64,000 nt of DNA. Source: Clostridium_F caseinilyticum. GTDB lineage: Bacteria > Bacillota > Clostridia > Clostridiales > Clostridiaceae. Each line of letters opens with the position of its first letter. The first letter of the stretch is position 1. The stretch lies in NCBI RefSeq assembly GCF_046127645.1, contig NZ_CP175919.1. The stretch is one strand, 5' to 3'. The position numbers and the translations under genes are program-made. The notes below the pieces were generated by a model that did no database searches, was not told the origin of the DNA, and saw nothing but the letters and a program-made list of their open reading frames with translations. Of this stretch, positions 17,587-26,764 are shown in pieces.

Positions 17587-18078
17587 TTATTCTGTAGTTT
17601 TATTTGATGATATATTGCTTTCTTCAATAATATCAATAGATAATTCTTGTACAATGGATTCTTTTTCTTCTAATTTTTTATCTCGTTCTGAGAATAAATA
17701 TTTCTTTATAAAAAATATTCCTGCTAAAGATAAAACTCCTAAAAATATTTCAAGAGCAGAGGAGCCGTAAACTAACATTTTTCTAGCTATAGCATAGAGC
17801 ATCACTTCAACTACACTATTTGGTGTATGTTTTACTAGCATTAAGGCTAATTCTAAAGCTATTACTAATAATAAAAGATGGGATAGAAATTTTTGAAACA
17901 TATCATAGGATGGTATTGCATCTAAGGTAAAAATTTGTATGATAAAACTTATAAGATCTTTAGAACTTAGCAATACAGAAACTATCATAAAAATGGCTAA
18001 TAAAGTTTCTAACCACATAACACCAGATATTATTTTAGATTTTAAATTTGTTAATTTAATATTGCTATATTTTTTCAC
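17587..18078 (-). CDS. PsiE-like membrane protein
   Basis: 163 aa with a GTG start (weak AAGGATG upstream). Four hydrophobic spans (about 18-38, 66-82, 88-108, 112-130) and a charged cytoplasmic tail of about 30 residues. The order of spans and the segment ELALMLVK...EVMLYAIARKMLV resemble the PsiE family (phosphate-starvation-inducible), whose function is unknown. Assignment is by pattern and is moderate. Confidence 0.6.
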   Translation of the reverse strand: MKKYSNIKLTNLKSKIISGVMWLETLLAIFMIVSVLLSSKDLISFIIQIFTLDAIPSYDMFQKFLSHLLLLVIALELALMLVKHTPNSVVEVMLYAIARKMLVYGSSALEIFLGVLSLAGIFFIKKYLFSERDKKLEEKESIVQELSIDIIEESNISSNKTTE

Positions 18079-18481
18079 TATTATATCAACATCCTTAATA
18101 ATTTAATGATTCAATTTTTTAATAAACTAAAAAATTAATAAAAAAATAAGTAAGTAAAGTGGTTATAAATACCCTATATAAATTATAATATATACTTGTA
18201 TTGGTTATCAATAGAAAAGAAAAAATGTAATGAATTATTTTTATTTTCTTAAAATTAAATAAGAGTATAAATTAAGTAATTATTTAAAAAAATAATAAAC
18301 ATAAATTTATAACACAGAATATAATATGAACTTATTAATTTAGTATATAAACGGAAATTTTTTGCAATAAATACATTTTAGCTATTTTTGATTCTAATGT
18401 TGATAAAATTTATTTTATTATTTTTACTTTAAGATAGAGAAAAATTAATTACAATACAGGATAAAAATTGGAGGAGTTACT
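18079..18481. other. AT-rich intergenic region
   Basis: 403 bp between divergent genes. I see no gene, no strong hairpin and no clear promoter; almost entirely A and T. Confidence 0.5.
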
Positions 18482-20248
18482 ATGAAGAGATCTTCCATAG
18501 ATAGAAACTTTAGAAAAATAAAAAATTCTTACAATCAAACAGAGGATATAGTTAAGAATTCTAAGATTAATAGTTTATGGGAACAAGAAGCATCCATTAG
18601 AAAAAAATTAAAAAAATTAGAAACTATGAAAGAACAAAATATAAGGGATTTTAAAGAGATTTATAATAATTATTTATATCTTTTAGATTATATATCTAAA
18701 AAATTAGTAAATGATTATAATAGAAAACATAATACTAACTTTGATTTTTATGAAATAATAAAAGGTAATAGGAAAAATTATTTAAAATCAGGCATAATAA
18801 ATGTTCTTGTAACTAGTCATATTCCAATTATAGTGTTTAAAGAATTTGACAGAATATTTCCAATAAATCCTAAAGATGAATATAAAAAAGTTAGACATAT
18901 GAATAGAAAATTTTATCTTCATTTAGGTGAAACTAATACAGGAAAGACTTATAACTCTATGGAAAGATTAAAGCTAAGTAAAAAAGGTATATATTTATCA
19001 CCTTTAAGAATACTTGCATTAGAGAATTTTGAAAAATTGAACAGAGAGGGCATAATTTGTAATCTTATAACTGGAGAAGAGGAAATAAAAAAAGAAGGAG
19101 CACAACATGTATGTTGTACTATAGAAAAGTTAGATATTAATGAAGAATATGATATAGCTATTATAGATGAGATACAAATGATAGATGATGATCAAAGAGG
19201 AAGTGCCTGGACTAGAGCTATATTAGCATTAAAATGTAAAGAAATACATGTTTGTGGAGCAGTAAGCACAAAAGAATTAATAATAAATATCATAGAAGAT
19301 TGTGGAGATGAATATGAATTAAAAGAGTATTTTAGAAATATACCCCTTAAATTTGAAGAAGAGGCTTTTAAACTAAAAGATATAAAAAAAGGAGATGCAT
19401 TAGTTACCTTTTCTAAAAAGAAGGTTCTTCAATTAGCAGATTATTATAGAGAATTAGGAATAAAAACTAGCGTAATATATGGAAATCTTCCACCAGAGGT
19501 TAGAAAAAAACAATATGAACAATTTATAAGTGGAAGTACTAATATATTAATAACTACAGATGCTATAGGTATGGGAGTAAATCTTCCTATAAGAAGAATA
19601 GTATTTATGGATATTAGGAAATTTGATGGAACTGACATTAGATACTTAACTTCACAAGAAGTTAAACAAATAGCGGGTAGAGCTGGAAGGCTTGGTATAT
19701 ATAATATAGGTTATGTAGCATCCTATGGAAACACTCAAAATTTTGTAAAGGAAATGATAGAAGTATACGATAGAAAAATATACGAAGCTGTAATAGAACC
19801 AAGTGAAGCTATATTAGATGTGAAAGGTATTCCACTAAGGGAAAGATTAGCCATTTGGAGCACGAGGGAAGAAAAAAGTTTACTATACAGAAAAGCGGAT
19901 ATAGGGGAGAAAATTTTAGTATTAGATAGTATAAAAAATTATAAATTGCCAGAAAAATATCAGTGGCAATTATTAAAAGTACCTTTTGATGCTACTAATA
20001 TAAATATAATGAACGCTTTTTTAAACTATGTAAATGAGATTTTTATAGGCAATTTTAAAAGTATATCTAAGCCAAAGCTTAATTCTAAGGATTTATATGA
20101 TTTAGAATTATATTATCAAAAACTAAATTTATATTATTCATTATCTAAAAATTTTAATTTGGATCTTGATGAAGCTTGGATTTACGATGAAAGAGTCAAA
20201 TTAAGTATGGAAATAAATAAAGTACTTAGAAAAAGATTCAGTTTTTAA
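18482..20248 (+). CDS. Suv3-type DExH RNA helicase
   Basis: 588 aa; GGAGG before the ATG. N-terminal charged coiled coil (about 1-140), then a superfamily 2 helicase core of the Suv3 type: motif I GETNTGKT (about 149-156), motif II DEIQ (about 229), the Suv3-like segment SPLRILALENFEKLN, and motif VI QIAGRAGR (about 395-402). The C-terminal part has RERLAIWSTREE, a Suv3-like region after the core. In mitochondria Suv3 unwinds RNA for decay; a role in RNA turnover here is inferred. It is monocistronic. Confidence 0.88.
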   Translation: MKRSSIDRNFRKIKNSYNQTEDIVKNSKINSLWEQEASIRKKLKKLETMKEQNIRDFKEIYNNYLYLLDYISKKLVNDYNRKHNTNFDFYEIIKGNRKNYLKSGIINVLVTSHIPIIVFKEFDRIFPINPKDEYKKVRHMNRKFYLHLGETNTGKTYNSMERLKLSKKGIYLSPLRILALENFEKLNREGIICNLITGEEEIKKEGAQHVCCTIEKLDINEEYDIAIIDEIQMIDDDQRGSAWTRAILALKCKEIHVCGAVSTKELIINIIEDCGDEYELKEYFRNIPLKFEEEAFKLKDIKKGDALVTFSKKKVLQLADYYRELGIKTSVIYGNLPPEVRKKQYEQFISGSTNILITTDAIGMGVNLPIRRIVFMDIRKFDGTDIRYLTSQEVKQIAGRAGRLGIYNIGYVASYGNTQNFVKEMIEVYDRKIYEAVIEPSEAILDVKGIPLRERLAIWSTREEKSLLYRKADIGEKILVLDSIKNYKLPEKYQWQLLKVPFDATNINIMNAFLNYVNEIFIGNFKSISKPKLNSKDLYDLELYYQKLNLYYSLSKNFNLDLDEAWIYDERVKLSMEINKVLRKRFSF

Positions 20249-20367
20249 GCATAAAAAGTTTTTTGTATAAATTGCTATATTATTATGTATGCAATATATA
20301 TTCATTTAACTAATAATTTTACCATAATATTATAAAAAATGTTTAAGAGGAGTACAGGTGGTTATTT

Positions 20368-20910
20368 ATGAGTTATGAGCACATGACCAGAGAACAATTA
20401 ATAGTTGAATTAGAAAAGAAAGATAAAATGATTGAAAATATTGCACATTGTGCTAGTATAGATTCTCTTACATCAGTGCTTAATAGAAAAAGAGGACTAG
20501 AAGATTTATATAGAGAAATAGAATTAGCTAAAATCAATAAAGAAAAGTTGACTATAGGATTCGCGGATGTAAATAATTTGAAATATATAAATGATAATTA
20601 TGGTCATATTGCAGGAGATTATGTATTAATAACTTTATGCAATATAATAAAGGATAACATAAGGAAAAGTGATTTTATATTTAGATATGGTGGAGATGAA
20701 TTCATAATTGTGTTACCTAATACGAATATAAAAGAAAGTGGTATAGTTTGGAAGAGAATACGTAATAAAATAAAAGAAATAAGTAAAAATTTTAAATATG
20801 AAATAGGAATGAGCTGTGGATTTGTAGAGTATGATGAATATTATAATAAATCCCTTAAAGAATTAATAAAAATGGCGGATTTTAGAATGTATGAAAGTAA
20901 AGTAAAATAA
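20368..20910 (+). CDS. Soluble GGDEF protein (diguanylate cyclase)
   Basis: 180 aa with a short N-terminal helix (1-30) and one GGDEF domain. It has DSLTSVLNR at the domain start, FADVNNLKYIND for metal binding, the intact active site YGGDEF and the closing MADFRMYESK. No membrane segment and no sensor domain, so activity would be set by partners or expression level. AGGTGG precedes the ATG. No EAL or HD-GYP partner in the window. Confidence 0.9.
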   Translation: MSYEHMTREQLIVELEKKDKMIENIAHCASIDSLTSVLNRKRGLEDLYREIELAKINKEKLTIGFADVNNLKYINDNYGHIAGDYVLITLCNIIKDNIRKSDFIFRYGGDEFIIVLPNTNIKESGIVWKRIRNKIKEISKNFKYEIGMSCGFVEYDEYYNKSLKELIKMADFRMYESKVK

Positions 20911-20938
20911 CATAGTGTACACAATATTTTCAGATTAA

Positions 20939-20970
20939 TAAAGACCCCCTGTAGCTACATGGGGTCTTTA
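20939..20970 (+). terminator. Intrinsic terminator after the GGDEF gene
   Basis: TAAAGACCCC (20939-20948) and GGGGTCTTTA (20961-20970) form a GC-rich stem, unusual in this AT-rich DNA. Confidence 0.85.
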
Positions 20971-21100
20971 ACTATAATAATTAATTTGTTGTTTTCACTA
21001 GCTCATTTTTGGTGCAAATATCTTCTTTTTGAGGCATAAGAATAAATATCCTTCAAATAATATAATATTAGACAGTATAAATGATAAGGAGGAGGAGATA

Positions 21101-21832
21101 ATGAAAAATTTTTTGGTTAAGGTTAGTATAAGCTTCATTTTATTAGTCTGCATATCAAGTGGCTATGTATTCGCATTTAATGAAGAACCAAAGATTGATA
21201 ATAATCCAGAAGAAAACAAGATAGTATATTTAACCTTTGATGATGGGCCTAGTAAAAATACTGACAAAGTATTGGATATATTAAATAAATATAATGTTAA
21301 AGCAACATTTTTTCTTATAGGCAACCAAATTGAAGGCGAAGAAGATGTTGTAAAAAGGATACAAGATGAAGGACATGGTATAGGGCTTCATACTTATACT
21401 CATGATTTTAAAAAGATATATTCTAGTAATAAGGTTTTTATAGATGAAATGATAGAATGTCAAGAAGAAATATATAGAGTAACTAATACTAAGCCGAATA
21501 TAATTAGATTTCCAGGTGGTAGTGTAAAAAGATTAAATAAGAAATTTAAAAAGAAATTAGAGGAAAAAGATTTCAAAGTATATGATTGGAATGTAGATTC
21601 TCAAGATGGTATAAAACCCAAGATGTCACCTGATAGAATATTTAAAAAAGCTACTGAAAGTAATGCTAAAGAGGACCCTATAATAATACTTATGCATTGT
21701 GACTATATGCATAATAATACTTGCAAGGCTTTGCCGAGTATAATAAAATTTTATAAGGATAGGGGTTATGAATTTAAAACTATTAGTGATAAAACTCCGG
21801 AATGTTATTTCCCGTTGAAAAAGAATAAATAA
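21101..21832 (+). CDS. Secreted polysaccharide deacetylase (CE4/NodB family)
   Basis: 243 aa from the ATG at 21101, after AAGGAGGAGGAGATA; an earlier in-frame ATG at 21029 would put 24 charged residues before the signal peptide. Signal peptide 1-25 (…GYVFA). Catalytic motifs of the NodB domain: TFDDGPS (about 45-51), HTYTH zinc motif (97-101), RFPGGS, DWNVDSQDG and ILMHC. Likely substrate is peptidoglycan GlcNAc or a related wall polymer. No anchor beyond the signal peptide. Confidence 0.9.
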   Translation: MKNFLVKVSISFILLVCISSGYVFAFNEEPKIDNNPEENKIVYLTFDDGPSKNTDKVLDILNKYNVKATFFLIGNQIEGEEDVVKRIQDEGHGIGLHTYTHDFKKIYSSNKVFIDEMIECQEEIYRVTNTKPNIIRFPGGSVKRLNKKFKKKLEEKDFKVYDWNVDSQDGIKPKMSPDRIFKKATESNAKEDPIIILMHCDYMHNNTCKALPSIIKFYKDRGYEFKTISDKTPECYFPLKKNK

Positions 21833-21836
21833 TTAT

Positions 21837-21877
21837 AAAAAAGAATGTAGTCCTTGATTGTAGCTACATTCTTTTTT
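21837..21877 (+). terminator. Intrinsic terminator after the deacetylase gene
   Basis: AAAAAAGAATGTAG (21837-21850) and CTACATTCTTTTTT (21864-21877) form a perfect 14-bp stem with T tract. Confidence 0.85.
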
Positions 21878-22278
21878 ATGAGATTTTTATGCTTGTACCC
21901 CCTTTGTGTCTATTTTTATTATATTTATTTAGAGGTAATCCTAATCATATAACAAAAGAAATTTTGTAGAATAAGACAGAAATGTTTGTAGTAGTTACTT
22001 TGCTTATACTAAAATTACCCATTTATTTTACAAGTATTATAGTAAATTATGCAGAGCTATTTTATATAGAAAATTAAAAAATACTGGAAAAGTAACCTGA
22101 TATAGTAGTAAAATAATAATAAATTCTAATGAAAATTTTAGAAAAATTATAAATTAATTTTGTTAAGTATAAAAAGTATTACAAAATGAGGATAAAGGAT
22201 CTGAAATGATAAAAAACTAATTTAGCTTTTATATAGGTTTAAAAAAGTATTTAATATTTATATAAGGAGGTTATATTT
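21878..22278. other. Intergenic leader before ABC importer
   Basis: About 400 bp with no gene. I looked for a TPP or other riboswitch because the next gene is an NMT1/SsuA-class binding protein, and found no consensus. The stretch is AT-rich without a convincing long hairpin. Confidence 0.45.
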
Positions 22279-23286
22279 ATGAAAAAGAGAGTTGGTACAT
22301 TATTAATTGCATTTCTTTTAGTTATTTCAGCTTTATTTGTGGTAGGTTGCTCAAATAAGGAGGAAAAGAAGGAAGGCACAAATACAACACAGGAAAGCAA
22401 TAAAAAAGAAAAGATTAAAATAGCTACTTTAAAAGGGCCTACTGGTATGGGTATGGTTAAACTTATGGAAGAAAATAAAGATGATTATGATATTTCTTTA
22501 TTTGATGCTCCGGATCAAATAGTTTCTAAAGTAGTAAATGGAGAAGTGGATGCAGCGGCAGTTCCATCTAATTTAGCTTCAGTTTTATATAATAAAACAA
22601 AAGGAAAAGTTCAATTGGTTGGAGTAAATACTCTAGGAGTTTTATATATTGTAGAAAATGGAGATACTATAAAAAGTATAAAAGATTTAAAAGGACAAAC
22701 TATTTATGCTACAGGAAAGGGATCTACTCCAGAATTTGTTTTAAACTATATATTAAAGAAAAATGGATTAGACCCAGATAAGGATGTGAAAATAGAATAT
22801 AAAGCTCAGCATAATGATTTGGCAACTTTAGTAGCTTCAAAAAAGGTGAATATAGCAGTGCTTCCAGAACCTTTTGTAACAACATCAAAAACTAAAAATA
22901 AGGATTTAAAAGTACAATTAGATTTAACAAAAGAATGGGAAAAAATATCTGGAGAAGGTAAATTAACTATGGGAGCTTTAGTGTTTAGAAAAGATTTCAT
23001 AGATAAAAATGGAGAAGAAGCAGGAAAATTTATAGATAATTATAAAACTTCTGTAGAGTTTGTAAATAAAAATAAGGAAGAAGCTAGCAAACTTATAGAG
23101 AAGAATGGTATATTACCAAAGGCAAAAATAGCAGAAATGGCTATCCCAAAATGTAATATAGTGTTTATAGATGCTAAAGATTCCAAAGGTTCCCTAGAAA
23201 AATTTTATAATATCTTAAAAGAAAATGATCCAAAATCCATTGGAGGAAAATTACCAGATGAGAATTTCTACTATAAGGGAAAATAA
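22279..23286 (+). CDS. ABC importer substrate-binding lipoprotein, SsuA/NMT1 class
   Basis: 335 aa; AAGGAGG precedes the ATG. Signal peptide with lipobox VVGCS. The mature protein has the NMT1/SsuA pattern: KIKIATLKGPTGMGMVKLM, VVNGEVDAAAVPSNLASVLY, IKDLKGQTIYATGKGSTPEF and VNIAVLPEPFVTT. Ligand not determinable (sulfonate-, nitrate- or pyrimidine-type transporters share this fold). First gene of a three-gene importer. Confidence 0.85.
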   Translation: MKKRVGTLLIAFLLVISALFVVGCSNKEEKKEGTNTTQESNKKEKIKIATLKGPTGMGMVKLMEENKDDYDISLFDAPDQIVSKVVNGEVDAAAVPSNLASVLYNKTKGKVQLVGVNTLGVLYIVENGDTIKSIKDLKGQTIYATGKGSTPEFVLNYILKKNGLDPDKDVKIEYKAQHNDLATLVASKKVNIAVLPEPFVTTSKTKNKDLKVQLDLTKEWEKISGEGKLTMGALVFRKDFIDKNGEEAGKFIDNYKTSVEFVNKNKEEASKLIEKNGILPKAKIAEMAIPKCNIVFIDAKDSKGSLEKFYNILKENDPKSIGGKLPDENFYYKGK

Positions 23287-24019
23287 AGTAGTTTCAAAAC
23301 TAGTAAGAAAAACGTTAATAATAATATTTTGGTTATTTATATGGGAGCTTAGCTCCCTTTTTATAAATAATGAAATATTACTTCCAACACCTAAAAGAGT
23401 ATTTGAAACTTTAATTATTCTTGGAGCTAAAAAATATTTTTGGCTAAGTGTATTTAAAAGTATAGTAAGAGTGATTATAGGAATTATTATATCTATAGTA
23501 TTAGGAATTAGTTTAGGTATAATTGCAGGAACAAATATTTTTATAGAAGAATTATTGGAACCTTTAGTGGTAACTATAAAGGCTACTCCTGTTATGTCAA
23601 TTATAATAATAGCTTTAGTATGGTTTAAATCTTCTAATGTAGCAATATTTACTAGTATACTTATGTGCTTTCCTATAATATATACTAATGTTTTAGCTGG
23701 AATAAAGTCTGTGGATAAAAATTTAATAGAGATGGCTAATTTGTATAAAGTTAAAAATAAATATATATTAACTAATATATATATTCAATCTATTAAACCT
23801 TATATTGTATCAGGTATACTTATGTGTTTAGGAATAGGATGGAAAGTTTCAGTAGCTTCAGAGGTTTTAAGTACTCCTAAGTATTCTATAGGATTAAATC
23901 TTTTAAATGCTAAAGCTACGTTAGCTACCGAAGAACTATTTTCTTGGACTATAGTAGTTGTTTTACTTAGTCTTGTATTTGAAAATATATTTAAATATTA
24001 TGTTAAAAAGGTATTTTAA
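23258..24019 (+). CDS. ABC permease, SsuC/TauC-like
   Basis: 253 aa from the ATG at 23258, with GGAGG 11 nt upstream; an in-frame ATG at 23225 exists but has no ribosome binding site. The start overlaps the end of the binding protein gene by 29 nt. Six hydrophobic spans; the family motifs PLVVTIKATPVMSIIIIALVWF (spanning about 100-121) and GIGWKVSVASEVL are present. Confidence 0.85.
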   Translation: MRISTIRENKVVSKLVRKTLIIIFWLFIWELSSLFINNEILLPTPKRVFETLIILGAKKYFWLSVFKSIVRVIIGIIISIVLGISLGIIAGTNIFIEELLEPLVVTIKATPVMSIIIIALVWFKSSNVAIFTSILMCFPIIYTNVLAGIKSVDKNLIEMANLYKVKNKYILTNIYIQSIKPYIVSGILMCLGIGWKVSVASEVLSTPKYSIGLNLLNAKATLATEELFSWTIVVVLLSLVFENIFKYYVKKVF

Positions 24020-24211
24020 ATAAAAAGGTGGTTTATCTTTATAATATTAATGTTAATATATTTGCTTAAATACAGTATATTGTATGCGGATTAAGAATAT
24101 TTTAATTATGCAATTTTATAAAATAAATGAACCTATATAAATACAAAAAAGAGTTATATCTTTAGCTATGTAAAATCGAGATATAATAATCATTTAAATG
24201 GAGATAAAAAT

Positions 24212-24838
24212 ATGAAAAGACATGAGTTAGTAGATGAAATACGATTTATAAATGCCTGTAAATCCTATGGAGATAAAATAATTTTTAAAGATCTAAATCT
24301 AAATTTTGAAAAAAATAAAATAACTGCTATATTAGCTCCTTCAGGATATGGTAAAACAACATTGCTAAACATTATAGCAGGTTTAGATAAGTTAGATAGT
24401 GGAAATTTTATTATGAAATCTCAAAATATATCTTATATGTTCCAAGAAGATAGATTATTACCTTGGCTTACTGTTTATGAGAATATAGCTTTTGTGTTAA
24501 AATCTAATACTTTTAAATGTGAAATGGAAAGTATTATAAATAAGTATTTAGATTTAGTTAAATTAAAAGAGTATAAATACTATACTTTAGATAAGTTAAG
24601 TGGAGGAATGAAAAGAAGGGTAGCTTTAGCAAGAGCCTTTGCCTATAAAAGTGAGGTTCTTATTATGGATGAACCTTTTAAAGGTATTGATTTAGCACTT
24701 AAAAAGGAAATCATATCGATATTTCTAAAGTTGTGGGAAAGGGATAAAAAGACAGTTATAGTAGTTACTCATGATGTAAATGAAGCTAAACTTTTAGCAC
24801 ATAATACTTATTTTCTAGAAAAATATAATAGATTATAG
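24212..24838 (+). CDS. ABC importer ATPase, SsuB-like
   Basis: 208 aa, shorter than the usual 240-260 of this family; it ends soon after the H-loop. Walker A APSGYGKTT, Q-loop YMFQEDRLLPWLTVYENI, signature LSGGMKRR, Walker B LIMDEPF, H-loop VTHD are all present. The 192-bp gap after the permease is unusual for an ABC operon but holds no clear terminator. Probably the ATPase of the importer encoded upstream. Confidence 0.85.
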   Translation: MKRHELVDEIRFINACKSYGDKIIFKDLNLNFEKNKITAILAPSGYGKTTLLNIIAGLDKLDSGNFIMKSQNISYMFQEDRLLPWLTVYENIAFVLKSNTFKCEMESIINKYLDLVKLKEYKYYTLDKLSGGMKRRVALARAFAYKSEVLIMDEPFKGIDLALKKEIISIFLKLWERDKKTVIVVTHDVNEAKLLAHNTYFLEKYNRL

Positions 24839-24959
24839 ATTAAGCAAAGATTTTTATGTATTTGCTTTTATGTTTTTATAAGTATTTTATTGTGATATAA
24901 ATATTTATACTAATATTTTGAAGAATTTTATCGAAAAAAGTATAATTTTATTCAAATTT

Positions 24960-25276
24960 ATGGCTAAAAATATATTAGAAAAAAAGTTAAGATCATTTCT
25001 TATAATAATATCTATAATGATGGCTACGTCTATGAGTTTTGCATCTATGGGAATATCTAAATTCTATGCTAGCATGGTTTTATAAAGGCAGATGAACCCA
25101 TAGGAAATTTAGATTCTAGAATAGGAACAGAAATAATGAAATTATTTAAAAAAATAAATAGGGAAAAAGGATTAACTATTGTAAATGTTACTCATTCTAG
25201 AGAATTAGCAGAGTATGGTACAGATATTGTAAATTTAAAAGATGGGGAAATAATAAAGTATGAAAAATTAATATAA
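24960..25276 (+). pseudogene. Remnants of a MacB/FtsX-type ABC transporter
   Basis: Two fragments. 24960-25085 encodes 41 residues of a permease N terminus (MAKNILEKKLRSFLIIISIM…) before a stop. 25088-25276 encodes, without a start, the last 62 residues of a MacB-type ATPase: Walker B and D-loop (ADEPIGNLDS), H-loop (VTHS) and C-terminal strand. In intact operons the ATPase gene precedes the permease gene; here the permease start lies before the ATPase end, joined within a few bases, so a deletion or rearrangement removed most of both. Confidence 0.8.
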
Positions 25277-25289
25277 ATAATAAGTATAG

Positions 25290-25338
25290 GGACAGTTTTA
25301 TGATGATATGTGTATGCATATATTTTAAAACTGTCCTT
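25290..25338 (+). terminator. Terminator-like hairpin after the pseudogene
   Basis: GGACAGTTTTA (25290-25300) and TAAAACTGTCC (25326-25336) with T residues following. Confidence 0.65.
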
Positions 25339-25368
25339 TATAAATTATTAAAATAAAACAAATGTAAG

Positions 25369-25420
25369 TGGCATTTGACAGTAATAAAAAATAGTGATAA
25401 TATGTAAACAGCAAATGCCA
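25369..25420 (+). promoter_or_regulatory. Sigma-A promoter bracketed by TGGCATTTG inverted repeat
   Basis: TTGACA (25375-25380), 17-bp spacer, TAATAT (25398-25403): near-consensus promoter. TGGCATTTG (25369-25377) overlaps the -35 box and its exact reverse complement CAAATGCCA (25412-25420) lies at the predicted start of transcription. This layout suits a repressor. The Fur-family or DUF134 protein of the operon are natural candidates for autoregulation, which is inference. Confidence 0.75.
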
Positions 25421-25473
25421 ATAATAAAATATAATATTTTATATAAATAAAAGTTATTAAGGGAGGAATAAAA

Positions 25474-25830
25474 ATGAAAGTAGCATGTGCAAATAATGGG
25501 GATAATATTAGTAAACATTTTGGTCATTGTAAAGGTTTTACAATCTATGAGTTAGAAAATGGAACAATTTTTAAAGAAGATTTTAAAGCAAATCCAGGAC
25601 ATAAGCCAGGTTTGTTACCAGTTTTCTTAAGAGATTTAGAAGTAGATGTTATTATAGCTGGAGGAATGGGAGAAACAGCCCAACAATTATTTAAAGAGAA
25701 TAAAATAAAGGTTATAGTAGGTGTAGATGGCACATGTAAAAATGTTATAGAAAAATATATACAAGGAGATTTAAAATCTACTGGAAAAGTATGTAGAGAA
25801 CACGAACATGAAGGTTATTGCAATAAATAA
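25474..25830 (+). CDS. NifX/NifB-family iron-molybdenum cluster-binding protein
   Basis: 118 aa; GGGAGG before the ATG. Single dinitrogenase iron-molybdenum cofactor domain: MKVACANNGDNISKHFGHC, GLLPVFLRDLEVDVIIAGGMG and GVDGTCKNVIEKYIQG. A Cys/His-rich tail (VCREHEHEGYC) may bind metal. No nif genes are nearby; such stand-alone proteins are common in anaerobes and probably handle Fe-S or related clusters. First gene of an operon with a Fur-family regulator and a DUF134 protein. Confidence 0.88.
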   Translation: MKVACANNGDNISKHFGHCKGFTIYELENGTIFKEDFKANPGHKPGLLPVFLRDLEVDVIIAGGMGETAQQLFKENKIKVIVGVDGTCKNVIEKYIQGDLKSTGKVCREHEHEGYCNK

Positions 25831-25847
25831 TTTTAGGGAAAGATTAC

Positions 25848-26321
25848 ATGAGTACACAATTAGAATATTTTAAAAAATTAATTGAAGAAAAGGGTTATAA
25901 ATTTACTTTTCAAAAGAAAATAATATTAAAAATCCTAGTGAACAGTTCTATTCACTTAAATGTAGAAGAAATATATAATGAAATAAAAAAAGAAAATATT
26001 GGAATTGCTACAATATATAGAAATTTAAAGATTTTTGAAGAACTTGGTATAGTTAAAGAATTCAATATTGAAGGTATAAATTACTACGAAATGAAGATAT
26101 TTAGTGGAAAACCCTTGCATATACATTTTAAATGTTTAAAATGTAATAGTATAATAGATATGGACAATGGTAAATTGAATTTAGAATATTTAAAATTAAA
26201 TAGAGATATAGAATGTAGTGAGAACTTAGAAATTTATGATGTTAATATGTTATTTTTAGGTTTATGCAGTAGATGCAAGGAGGAAGAAAAATGCCAAGAC
26301 CAACTAAATTTAGAAGAGTAG
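25848..26321 (+). CDS. Fur-family transcriptional regulator
   Basis: 157 aa, 17 bp after the NifX-like gene. Winged-helix DNA-binding part (about 1-80; GIATIYRNLKIFEELGIVKE is the recognition region) followed by a metal/dimer domain with HIHFKCLKC and CSRC, the two Cys pairs of the structural zinc site. Subtype (Fur, PerR, Zur) not determinable from what I can see. The last 31 nt overlap the next gene. Confidence 0.88.
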   Translation: MSTQLEYFKKLIEEKGYKFTFQKKIILKILVNSSIHLNVEEIYNEIKKENIGIATIYRNLKIFEELGIVKEFNIEGINYYEMKIFSGKPLHIHFKCLKCNSIIDMDNGKLNLEYLKLNRDIECSENLEIYDVNMLFLGLCSRCKEEEKCQDQLNLEE

Positions 26322-26764
26322 AGTTTTTCCCAGAAAATAATTATTTTGTACCTTGGGGAAAACCTAAATGTGAAATACATGAAGTAGTATTAAAAGTTGA
26401 AGAATTAGAGGCTATGAGGCTTAAGGACATAGAGGATTTAAACCAAGAACAATGTGCAGAAAAAATGGAAATATCTCGTCAAACTTTTCAAAACATAATA
26501 GATAGAGCTAGAAAAAAAGTGGCTATAGCTCTAACAGAGGGAAAGGCAATAAAAATAAGTGGGGGCTATTATACCACTAAATTTTGTAAATTAAAATGTA
26601 CAGATTGTGAAAAAGTCTATGAAATAAATTATGAACAGGATAGACATAAATGCCCCAATTGTGGATCAGAGAGAGTAATATGCAATAAGAAAGCTAATTT
26701 TTGTAGAAGATGGTGCAAAGGACAAAATAGAAAAAATCAACATGAAGAAAGTAAAAATAAGTAA
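26291..26764 (+). CDS. DUF134 family DNA-binding protein
   Basis: 157 aa from the ATG at 26291, which follows AAGGAGGAAGAAAA; the in-frame ATG at 26273 lies before this site. Begins MPRPTKFRRVEFFPE as in the family, then an HTH-like region with VEELEAMRLKDIEDLNQEQ and MEISRQTFQNIIDRARKK (about 40-80). The C-terminal part has two CxxC pairs (CKLKCTDC and CPNCGSE), a zinc-ribbon-like element, then basic residues. It overlaps the regulator gene upstream. Confidence 0.88.
   Translation: MPRPTKFRRVEFFPENNYFVPWGKPKCEIHEVVLKVEELEAMRLKDIEDLNQEQCAEKMEISRQTFQNIIDRARKKVAIALTEGKAIKISGGYYTTKFCKLKCTDCEKVYEINYEQDRHKCPNCGSERVICNKKANFCRRWCKGQNRKNQHEESKNK

Noticed and set aside
21878..22278. Possible TPP riboswitch (AACCTGAT seen at about 22096) before the NMT1-class binding protein
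   Set aside because: The partner CTGAGA and the rest of the conserved core are missing.
23225..23258. Earlier start for the permease at 23225
   Set aside because: No ribosome binding site; the ATG at 23258 has GGAGG in front and gives a normal N terminus.
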